From contig JAJJXM010000030.1 of the NCBI GenBank assembly GCA_024516155.1, forward strand, positions 620,001-684,000: DNA of 64,000 nt. The letters are read 5' to 3'. The stretch's first letter is position 1, and each line of letters opens with the position of its first letter. Source of the DNA: Pyronema omphalodes. Taxonomy: Eukaryota > Ascomycota > Pezizomycetes > Pezizales > Pyronemataceae. Below are positions 49,736-57,571 of this stretch, one piece after another. A model generated the notes under the pieces. The model made no database searches, was not told where the DNA came from, and was given only the letters and a program-made list of their open reading frames with translations. A program made the translations under genes and the position numbers.

Positions 49736-50041
49736 CTACCTATTCCTCCGCGGCGGACCCGAACGTCTCAAACGTGGCTTTGGTCTTCCCGGCTCGACAA
49801 CATAATCAACATTTTCCCCACACTTCGGACAGTAAAAGCACAGGCCATTACTGGTACGCCAGGTAAATGGTGATGTATATAGAGGATTCACTATGGAGTC
49901 CTCTCTTGTCTGGCTGCAGTATCTCTTCCAGCATAGACTATGTTGATGTTTATGGCCGCAGGGATGGAGGGTGCAACCTTCGTCTGGGTGGATACCATGT
50001 CCTGGGGGTTCTGGACAGTCTTCAAAGAGGCAGTTGAACAT
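49736..50041 (-). CDS. RING-like small protein, copy 4 (101 aa)
   Basis: A single exon. The N-terminus MFNCLFEDCPEPPGHGIHPD keeps the Cys-x4-Cys pair. The centre is HPCGHKHQHSLCWKRYC and the last pair FYCPKCGENVDYVVEPG. Unlike the other short copies, the tail is strongly basic (RPKPRLRRSGPPRRNR) and could be a nuclear or nucleic-acid contact, which is inference only. It is closest to copy 3 by eye. Confidence 0.78.
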   Translation of the reverse strand: MFNCLFEDCPEPPGHGIHPDEGCTLHPCGHKHQHSLCWKRYCSQTREDSIVNPLYTSPFTWRTSNGLCFYCPKCGENVDYVVEPGRPKPRLRRSGPPRRNR

Positions 50042-50124
50042 TGTGGTGGTGTTTAGTGGGGATATTGAGATGCTTGGTGATACGAGGTTGTGGTGGGGTG
50101 TGAAATGAGGTATGGGTTATAGGA

Positions 50125-50160
50125 TGGGTACTTACGGGTCGGTGAAATTTATGAGGCATG
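50125..50160 (-). promoter_or_regulatory. Conserved promoter block, RING-like copy 4
   Basis: Minus strand GCCTCATAAATTTCACCGAC, then CCGTAAGTACCCA. It is the most diverged version, about 85-118 nt before the ATG. Confidence 0.5.
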
Positions 50161-50463
50161 TATGTAGGTCTAGAAAGATGAATTCAATGTTACTGTGATT
50201 GAAGGAAGTTTAATCTCTGCAATCGATGCTATTTTATCTGACCACTTATCACCTAGAGGCGAAATATAAGTTTTGAAAGGCTACAAATTGCAGTGTTTGA
50301 TTGAACCCATTTGGGTTTCCCAGGAAACAAGAACTTTTCTAACACGACACCAGTTTGTTCAAATTAGAACCTTATTACCAATCCTGTGATATTACCACCA
50401 TAAACAACTTGCAAAACATTGAGGTCGGTAGTAGCAGATAAAAAAGTGATGAAATAACCCCCT

Positions 50464-50946
50464 TCACAAATCCTCCTCCTCACTACCACATCTTGCTGTT
50501 GTGCTCCTCATATCTTCACCCATATCCGTTCCCTCGGAGCTATCAGCATAATCACCCGTTTCGCTCACATCTCCTTCCGTCTCACTCATCTCTCTATCTG
50601 TCTCCGTTTCCGTTTCCGTTTCCGTTTCGGTGTCAGTCCCCTCCCTAGTCATCAAGCTAGTCCCCATCCTCTTCAACCGTCTCGGAGTCCAAACATCCCG
50701 AAATTTCCTCTCCTTATAATGACCCTGAGGTTCGAGGACCCAATCAACAGTTTTCCGACACTTGGGACAATGACATTGACTCCCTGGGTATTTCTTTACC
50801 CATTTCATTTTCCTTGCTACTACCCAGGTGTATTTTTTCCAGCATTCGTAGTGTTGTTCAGAGTGGAGACAGGGGTAAAGTCTACAGGCGGACATTTCCA
50901 GTTCAGCGTGTTTGATCGGGAGTTGGCAAAAGAGGCAAGTTGTCAT
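50464..50946 (-). CDS. RING-like protein with acidic repeat tail (160 aa)
   Basis: A single exon. The ATG at 50946 (MTTCLFCQLP) aligns with the other family members; an upstream in-frame Met at 51240 adds only low-complexity sequence. The first pair is Cys4-x2-Cys7, the usual RING spacing. The central group is YPCLHSEQHYECWKKY and the final pair CHCPKCRKTVDWVLEP. After the finger come a basic segment (RRLKRM) and an acidic Ser/Thr/Glu tail with a (TE)n run encoded by a GGAAAC repeat. It lacks the flanking promoter and 3' blocks of the short copies, so it is an older relative. Confidence 0.72.
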   Translation of the reverse strand: MTTCLFCQLPIKHAELEMSACRLYPCLHSEQHYECWKKYTWVVARKMKWVKKYPGSQCHCPKCRKTVDWVLEPQGHYKERKFRDVWTPRRLKRMGTSLMTREGTDTETETETETETDREMSETEGDVSETGDYADSSEGTDMGEDMRSTTARCGSEEEDL

Positions 50947-51584
50947 CGTTGCGGTTGTGAGGAAGTTTGTGGTTCGTGATGTGTGATTCGTGACGGATGG
51001 TGTGTGGCGTGTAGCGAGTGGCCGTTTCTTGTTGATAATTTTATATCGTTGTAGTATCCGGCGATATGGTAAAAGCGCGGTTGTATAACGCCTGTATGTG
51101 GGTGGGTGGGGAGTAGCAGAGGTCTTATAAACAGAATCCGGATTGCTTGTGGTTGGCGAGTCAACACGTGTAGACCCGTGTAGATGCGTGTGTCCTATGG
51201 AACGATTAGAACACATGATACGGGATATTTTATGGTCCAATGAAACCCTTTAAAGATTGTAAGTATTCAATTCACGCGGAGGAATATAGAATATTCTTGC
51301 GGAGGATATGGAATGTTCAATATTGAATTGAGAAGATTTGCCACGCAACTAAGACATTCTAATGAGCCTGAATCTTACCGAATAGAAATTGATTTGCTTT
51401 AGCCGCTCGCTTAAAATAGATATATGCAGATAAAAGGGTTTCGTGGACTTGGGGTGTCGAGAGATGCAGCGTTGGACCCATGCACGAGATAGCACTCGGG
51501 GGTTTGGTTGCTCGGCCCTTCGTGTCGTGTGCAAGTAGGATTCATAATTATATAAAAGTTAACCGTCCTGCAACACTTATGAAT
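50947..51584. other. Spacer upstream of the 50464 gene and of tRNA-Arg
   Basis: No gene was seen. A GTGATTCGTGA-type repeat lies near 50972-50994. Confidence 0.45.
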
Positions 51585-51656
51585 GGCCGCATGGCCCAAT
51601 GGCAAGGCGCTTGACTACGAATCAAGAGATTGCAGGTTCGATCCCTGCTGTGGTCA
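51585..51656 (+). tRNA. tRNA-Arg(ACG)
   Basis: A 72-nt cloverleaf without intron: acceptor GGCCGCA/TGTGGTC, anticodon stem CTTGA/TCAAG, loop CTACGAA (anticodon ACG), T arm GCAGG-TTCGATC-CCTGC, discriminator A. The A box (TGGCCCAATGG) and B box (GGTTCGATCCC) are intact. Confidence 0.95.
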
Positions 51657-51663
51657 ACATTCA

Positions 51664-51668
51664 TTTTT
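51664..51668 (+). terminator. Pol III terminator of tRNA-Arg
   Basis: Five T starting 8 nt past the tRNA end; a second T5 follows at about 51674-51678. Confidence 0.6.
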
Positions 51669-52620
51669 CCATCCTTTTTGCACCGAGGGATCCTATAACC
51701 TCTTTCGCAATATTCTTTTTTTGTTAAACTATGTAGATTTCATTCATTTTCCTATTCAAACGTAATGATCATACGATCTTTCCGCGCGTCTTAGCGGGCG
51801 AGCCGTGGTGATTCAAATAAGGAATAGCCGGTGGAAACGCCCAACCTCAAACTGCAATGAATCACATGGAAAGTCGCTACAGAAAGATTACATAGACTTT
51901 GTGTAGGGAAGTAGATATATAGATGTAGATATGATAAGAGTAATGGAATTCAACTCGTTCTCTGCAGAATTTACATCCGCTTTCCGTTGGTGCATGTAGC
52001 AGAGAATTATAGGTGAATTCAGACTGGCAGAGACGGAACTTTCCAGGGGAAATCAACAAAATCCAAAACAATAAACGAGAAGTACTTCCAGAGAAGTTTC
52101 TACGCAATACGTTTCTATGAGATTGGCTGCGGACACATAGATGTTGCCATAGGTCGGAGATGAAGATTGAGGTGGAGGAATGTGGAAATAGCAGTGAGCG
52201 TGGGGTGTGTTTTCTGATTGTTTCCTCAAGAAATCCTCCAATAAAAGCTGCTAAAAATACCAAAAACATTTTACATCTGCTCAATGATGATAATCATCTG
52301 TTCCACATGAGAAACCTACGGTGCACTGGGAGGTTTTTGATAAGCCCTAGATTGACTCTACGTCATGGCCACCACTAAAACCCATGAACCGATTATTGCC
52401 CACAATAGACGCTATCCTACTAGTTGGAACTCGCCCTATGCATTTGCAGTCACGGCTTCAATTAGACACGCCCCCCCCCCCCCCCCCCCCGAGTTACCAC
52501 AGCACGCATATCTAAGTTTCGTTTTTTCATTCATCAGTCATCAAACCATTCCACAGCCACAACATACAAAGAATTACCTTCGCCTCTTTATCTACTACCA
52601 TCTTTTATACCTCCGCATTC
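51669..52620. other. Spacer with a 20-nt poly-C run
   Basis: No gene was seen. (C)20 at 52471-52490 lies 130 nt upstream of the next ATG. A frame through it (52365-52664) is interrupted by the homopolymer and has no domain. Confidence 0.45.
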
Positions 52621-53106
52621 ATGGTCGACTGCCTCTTATGCCTCCTCCCTATTTCCCCCTCTGAACCGCGGCCGATCTTAGAACCATGTCATCATCGACA
52701 ACAGCACCACGAATGCTGGCTTCAATACAGTTCAGGAGTGGCACATGGGGGAGAATGGCAAGATTATGACAATATCCCTATGAAGGAGTGGGGAAATATT
52801 TGGTGTTCGTGTCCAAAATGTGCGGGAAAGGTAGAATGGGTTACGGTTGCGACAAAACAGGATTACTTTGCACGGGAAAGGCAGTCCTTGCAACGAACTA
52901 AGAGCAGACAAGGAAATCTAAAATATCTGGAATCAACCTTATCTCTAGATGCCGCTGTTGAGAAAACTTTCGAATCTCCAGAAGGAGCTGAGACTATATC
53001 TTGGCCTGCTCCGGATAGGCCAAGAGGTTACCGGAGTCGGTTGAGGGGTATGATACGGGCCTTGCGAAACCGGTGTAACAGTTGTTTCGAGCGGGGGCGG
53101 GATTAG
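52621..53106 (+). CDS. RING-like protein with long C-terminal extension (161 aa)
   Basis: A single exon on the plus strand. The N-terminus MVDCLLCLLPISP has Cys4-x2-Cys7. The central group is LEPCHHRQQHHECWLQY and the last pair WCSCPKCAGKVEWVTV. The spacing between these groups is larger than in the short copies. The remaining 80 residues are charged, with a Trp/Pro stretch (ISWPAPDRPRGYRSRLRG) and a basic Cys-containing end (ALRNRCNSCFERGRD). It is closer to the 50464 gene than to the short copies. Function unknown. Confidence 0.72.
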   Translation: MVDCLLCLLPISPSEPRPILEPCHHRQQHHECWLQYSSGVAHGGEWQDYDNIPMKEWGNIWCSCPKCAGKVEWVTVATKQDYFARERQSLQRTKSRQGNLKYLESTLSLDAAVEKTFESPEGAETISWPAPDRPRGYRSRLRGMIRALRNRCNSCFERGRD

Positions 53107-53760
53107 AATGTGGAAGCGAATGGTGGGAAGGATAACGGGGATAATTATTGAGATGCATGATGCAGCATGAACTGAAATTGGAAATCCACTAGAATGTTCT
53201 CGGAGTTTCTTTTTGGCATAGGCCCAATTGGAGTTTTGTTGCGGGCAATCTATTTCGAAATAAATAGAAACTTTTTACCTAAGCCATCGCACTTACACCA
53301 ACGCACTTTCAATCCCCAGCTTTACAATTCAACCACTCAACTTTCGCCCTTTCTATCGCGGTTCACAAAATTCTATCTTTTTGCACACTCGTCACTCGAA
53401 TCAGGATTAATTCGGTTAGAGATCAACTCGCTTACAAGGATCAAGGTTCGGCCACCCATGACGTTTTGTCCACCCCAGATGGTACCGACATCTCTAGCAC
53501 GTTCCAGGGCGCACCGCATCCACAAAACCTTCGCATCTCAAAAATCGCGGGGTCGACACACAACACTTCCACCTTTCGCAATACAACATCTCGATAGCAT
53601 ACTGAGCCACAGTCAAGAAGAACCCTCCATAAGCCAATACCTGGATACAGTACTGAGTCACAGCCAAGGACCCTCCGCAATCCAACATCTCGATACCACA
53701 CTTAGCCGCAGTCAAGAACCCCCCAACCAACTCCAGGAAATCAACAAAGACTCTATACCA
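53107..53760. other. Region upstream of the Hikeshi gene, open in frame with it
   Basis: The plus frame from an ATG at 53458 runs without stop into the Hikeshi start at 53761. It contains three in-frame direct repeats (see the repeat at 53572). It is either an N-terminal extension of 101 residues or a leader that happens to be open. Confidence 0.4.
53572..53718 (+). repeat. Three in-frame 48-51-bp direct repeats
   Basis: Units start at 53572, 53623 and 53671. If translated, they read AIQHLDSILSHSQE, SISQYLDTVLSHSQ and SAIQHLDTTLSRSQE. Units 2 and 3 are 48 bp and unit 1 is 51 bp, so frame is kept. Confidence 0.8.
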
Positions 53761-54439
53761 ATGTTCGGATGTATAGCAGCCGGTCGCTGGGGTACGTGCC
53801 TTATCCCATTCCTATATTTCCTTGCCTTCTCTTACTGACCAACACCCTCTAGTGCAAACCGACATGCAGACCATTAACGAAACGAATTTCACCTTCACAC
53901 TGCCAAACGGGCGTTCAGTAAACCACATTACAATCTTTATTCTCCCCGGCGTATCGATACCCGAGACACACGTAGCCACCGTCCATGTCCGCTTTCCCAA
54001 TTCTCCGGATTTCAAAATCCTGGGCGGAATCTCGAATACAAAACCCTCGGCAATCTTTAGACTGCGAGGTATGCTGGATCCGAACTCTCAGTTAATGCTG
54101 GGAGCTGAGGATTGGAATGTTGTTATCGGTATTTCTATTCAAGAAATAGCGGTTGCGCAGGCTGCGTTGGCGCAACTTCCTGCTGCTGGTACAGGCGAAG
54201 CGACAGGTGCTTCCAGCGGGGCACTCGTCCCGGCTAGTGCGGTACAGAAGGTGGCGGCGATGGGAACGCTACAGCTGGCGAGGAAGATCATCTCGAATGC
54301 GTTTAATTATTTGGGGAGCTTTTCAAAAAATGTTGGAGGAGAGGAAGTTGTGCCATTGGCGGCGTTTCAGGAGTGGTGGAAGAAGTTCGAGAAGAAGGTG
54401 GAATATGATCCGAGTTTTTTGGAGAGGCCGGAAGAATAA
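53761..54439 (+). CDS. OPI10: Hikeshi / OPI10 family protein
   Basis: The exons are 53761-53791 and 53853-54439, giving 205 aa over a 61-nt intron placed after the tenth codon. The family hallmark MFGCxxAGRxVQT is reconstituted across the intron (MFGCIAAGRW, then VQTDMQ). Other conserved features are FTFTLPNGRSVNHITIFIL, KPSAIFRLRG, GISIQEI and the C-terminal EWWKKFEKKVEYDPSFLERPE. Human Hikeshi carries Hsp70 into the nucleus during heat stress by binding FG nucleoporins; fungal OPI10 proteins are its orthologues, and the same role is inferred. The start was placed at the conserved MFGC. The length matches the usual 197-200 aa. It is a conserved single-copy type gene set within a repeat-rich accessory stretch. 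Confidence 0.93.
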
Positions 54440-55341
54440 TAATAATATACTGCCAGTTGAAAAAGTTTTGTGTGACCGTGTAAGGGTGAATTAATCACTC
54501 GTAGCAACCAAATGGGTGTGGTATCATATAACCCAAGTCCGAATTGACACGTACTGCAGAAGGTTTAACGGAAGTTACATTGTAAAACAATACGTCTTGT
54601 AACTCAAGACGTCGACTCAAAATCTATGGAAATTCCAAAAAATTTCGATTCACTGCAAAATATATACGAGTTCTAAGAAGGAGAGTTCACAACCTTAAAC
54701 CCCGATTCCATATCTGTAATCTAGTTTCTTTTAAACTGTACTCTGGAATCAAATACCAAGCCCCATAATACTGAGACAAAAAGATATGCCCCCTAGACCC
54801 CAAGTCGCCAACCAATATACCCTGGTATACTATATCCAACAGTGAGTCAGTGACACGTTGATCAAGTGGTATCATGCACAACATCCGTAAATATATAGCA
54901 TATGCACAGCGTTTGTCGAGATTTTCTCCGTGATAGGCAAAGCCCTGTCAGTACTACATGTCACTAAACTGAATTAAAAAAAACCCCCCCAAAATGGATT
55001 TTTGAAAATCCCCAGTGTTTGATTCTATGCTGAGGTTCTATTCTAATGATTTTAAGAAAGCGTTGAACTGGGTGATAGAGAAGACGGGTTGCAAGTATTG
55101 TTATAAACTGGCATGCATGTTTCACTGTTCAGTAAAAAGTCTTGTTTCCTTGTGGCTCATGGGTCAAGACAGATCAGATTACACAATACAATTTCTAGCT
55201 TTTGAAGCTTGTGTCATTCCATGAGGTGATAAGTTAGGTAGTCAAATAAAATAGTATTAATCATAGCGGTTATATCTTATTTCATTCAAATTTCATTGTG
55301 ACATTGAATGATTTGTATTCGTCCCATCAGCCCTACGTATG
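54440..55341. other. Spacer; right part belongs to the inverted RING-like unit
   Basis: No gene was seen. From about 54950 the sequence matches, in reverse orientation, the upstream flank of the tandem units (AATACAATTTCTAGCTTTTGAA near 55186, CATTGTGACATTGAATGA near 55294). Confidence 0.5.
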
Positions 55342-55375
55342 TACCCAATAAATACCACCGACTTTTCAGTACTCA
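55342..55375 (+). promoter_or_regulatory. Conserved promoter block, inverted RING-like copy
   Basis: CCCAATAAATACCACCGAC, then TTTTCAGTACTCA, about 108-141 nt before the ATG. It is nearly identical to the block of copies 1 and 2. Confidence 0.6.
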
Positions 55376-55482
55376 CCCCATCACTCACATCTTATCTTCA
55401 GTCTCATCCCCAATCTCAACTGCAATCTCATCACAGCTCGTTACTATCAAACATCTGAATACACTCGTTGAATATCACCATA

Positions 55483-55770
55483 ATGGTTGACTGTCAAATC
55501 TCCGATTGTCCAGCACCCCCCGGCTACGGAATCCTCACAGGCCAAGGTTGCACCCTACGCCCTTGTGGTCATAAACAACACCTAGTCTGCTGGAAGCGAT
55601 ACTGTGGCCAGGTATTGGAGAATAGCTCAATTGATCCTACTCGTCAACATCCTTCTACCTGGCGTACCAGTAGCGCATTACGTTTCAACTGCCCGAATTG
55701 TGGGACTAATGTCGATCATGTTATTGAGGAAGCTAGAGCGAATTTAAGGCATCCTGTTCCGACTCTTTAG
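55483..55770 (+). CDS. RING-like small protein, inverted copy 5 (95 aa), identical to copy 2
   Basis: A single exon. The ATG at 55483 matches the other copies; an in-frame Met five codons upstream is not shared. Its protein equals that of 47294-47581 at all 95 positions, including the eight metal-ligand residues and the variable linker QVLENSSIDPTRQHP. Every one of the 18 codon differences is at a synonymous site. Function unknown. Confidence 0.82.
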   Translation: MVDCQISDCPAPPGYGILTGQGCTLRPCGHKQHLVCWKRYCGQVLENSSIDPTRQHPSTWRTSSALRFNCPNCGTNVDHVIEEARANLRHPVPTL

Positions 55771-56264
55771 ATAGATAGGGATATGGATTATGATGGGGGT
55801 GTGTGGATACGGTATTGGAATTGGAAGTGATTTGTCGTATCAACTGATCTCAGGCATTGTATGTTGCGTTAGAGTGGATTAGTTTTGTGATTTCAGTCGT
55901 TAAATAAATTTTGGGTTTTTCGTCATCATTGATTTGAAAGATCGAGTGACTAGATGGTGATTTCGTAAAAACTACCTGGTTTGAGTACATTTTAAACGCT
56001 CTACGTTGATGGTAGGTTGCAGATTTGGGTATTGGCTTCTTATTCAAGGAGAACTAAACTTTCATAGGTCGAGGCACCTGTCATTCGACTCCATTTGATT
56101 GGGTTATGGAGGAGTGATAACCGGTGTATGAAAAGAGACACAATGGAAAGCCAAACCTAGCACCTTGAACAGTGATGAACAAGCTCTGGGTGCGTACCAA
56201 GACAGGCTATAGTGACTGTTGCCACGAAGTGCCCCTCGCCGAAAAGCAAAAAGTCGAGCAACGC
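55771..56264. other. 3' region of inverted copy and spacer
   Basis: It contains the 3' block at 55885-55907; after that no gene was seen. Confidence 0.5.
55885..55907 (+). promoter_or_regulatory. Conserved 3' block, inverted RING-like copy
   Basis: TTGTGATTTCAGTCGTTAAA, then TAA; it includes AATAAA one base on. About 115 nt after the stop. Confidence 0.6.
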
Positions 56265-56275
56265 TATAATTAAGC

Positions 56276-56397
56276 TTTTTTATTTTATTTATTTCCTCAT
56301 ACTCGCTTGCAAGCGCAAGGCTATGGCGGAGACTACCTGTTTACTGTACATATTCAGGCGTTAGGTTGGTGCACCGTCGGCCTGTCAGGAAACGCCA
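56276..56397 (-). mobile_element. Short retroposed element (122 bp) with 11-bp target-site duplication
   Basis: Read on the minus strand it ends CATAGCCTTGCGCTTGCAAG, CGAGTATGAG and an (AAAT/AAAAT) tail, followed directly by the duplication. Perfect copies of TATAATTAAGC (plus strand) flank it at 56265-56275 and 56398-56408. No A or B box is present, so it may be 5'-truncated. The 3' end resembles that of the SINE at 48758. Confidence 0.75.
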
Positions 56398-56408
56398 TAT
56401 AATTAAGC

Positions 56409-57571
56409 GTATTAACGGACACCACAGTACTGTTTGCCCGCCCCATATATACCCTCCCCTGCTACAGAGCGATGAGATATCCACCAATATGCATATATAT
56501 TCAATATACCCAGTGTCTATAGGTCGATATTACGTTGTGGTGGGGCATAGCGGGGTGAATTGCGTTGGGATTTCTGTTTTCAATAAGGTTATTTCAACAC
56601 AATTCTTTTTTATCTCAACAACAACACATGAATTACAGGCAGATTATGTGAAACATGGAGGAAGAAATATAATACTTCGTATTGGGAGGTCAAAATTAGA
56701 TCACCAGAATGTTGAGGTGGTGTGTTGAACCGTTGCGCGGGAGTATTCTGCTTTTTCAACGCTTGCGATTGGCTGAAGACAAAAAGTGCGGTTATCAACC
56801 GGACTTCCAGCGGCCTAAGAATCATCATTGGACCTCGAATATTCACACAAAATCAATATGATGAAAGGAACATAACCGAACAGCTAGATGGATGAAAAAA
56901 AGGCAACTCCAACGGTGCAATAATTATTCCAATCCACCGATCGGTTGTTGAGTTAAAGCAAAGTTGTTGTACCAGTCACATTCTACGCGCGAAACAAAAG
57001 TAGAAGCAAGTGCCTCCAGCGGACGAGCACGCGAGTGATCGGGAGTGGTGCACCGGATTAGCACCACCTTGGCACAAGTAACATCTGCAACCCAATAACG
57101 ACAATGAAGTGTGAAAATTATTTGGAATATAACAGACGTTGATGTATGGGCATTATTTCCTGAAAGACAAAATTGATGTTTTTGATTATCGGGTTCAAAA
57201 TGTTGCGTGCATCGTACTCGTACGGCACATATTACATACCATGATTGTGTAGCGCCCAATTGGGTGCCTTCCACCCATTCTGCATGTACATTGGGCAGTA
57301 CTGGACAATGCATACATCACAGCGCCGCAACGCTGCCATTGAAGCTGATTCGCCCATCAGAAACCAGAGAAGCGGCTGACTAGTAACACGCATCATCAGC
57401 AGATTGGTGCGGGGTCAAGCATATCGCGGAACATATGGTGTCGCTGAACCTTACATCGACTTGAGGAAATATCAGAACTCGCTACACATATCGCCATCGC
57501 CGGGCCTTATTCACTGTTCACCGTCGTCGTTAGGTCATCGTCTGGAGTCGCCATCCTCCTCCAAATTACTC
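56409..57571. other. Spacer upstream of the NLR gene
   Basis: The minus-strand frame 56924-57313 has no domain. The plus frame of the NLR is open from 57404, but the 56 residues before the Met at 57572 are unlike a HeLo start. No further gene is supported. Confidence 0.45.

Larger units (their letters stand above)
45500..50400. repeat. Four direct tandem segmental repeat units, each with one RING-like gene
   Basis: Besides the coding parts, the flanks of the genes at 45907, 47294, 48287 and 49736 align by eye: a 3' block, a downstream AAGTGATAT-CAGTACTGACTGGGCTTT-like segment, the promoter block and an upstream segment (TTGTATTGTGTAA, then ACAAGGA-CAAGACTTTT). Each unit is about 1.1-1.4 kb. 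Divergence between units is considerable outside the blocks. Exact edges were not determined. Confidence 0.75.
54950..55960 (+). repeat. Inverted copy of the RING-like segmental unit
   Basis: This plus-strand unit aligns by eye with the unit around 47294-47581 in upstream flank, promoter block, coding part and 3' block. The flanks show substitutions and small indels, so the copying was not very recent. Confidence 0.75.

Noticed and set aside
53194..53457. Further upstream extension of the Hikeshi frame
   Set aside because: Open by chance; the sequence before 53458 has no repeats or motif.
47294..55770. CRISPR-like or satellite explanation for the repeated units
   Set aside because: The units carry intact genes with silent-only differences, and one is inverted.
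56924..57313. 129-codon minus frame, vaguely similar to a plus frame at 61393-61728 across the NLR gene
   Set aside because: Similarity is limited to about ten residues (LxALxSTFV). The splice-like sites in the first lead to a stop, so neither is called. They could be remnants of one element.
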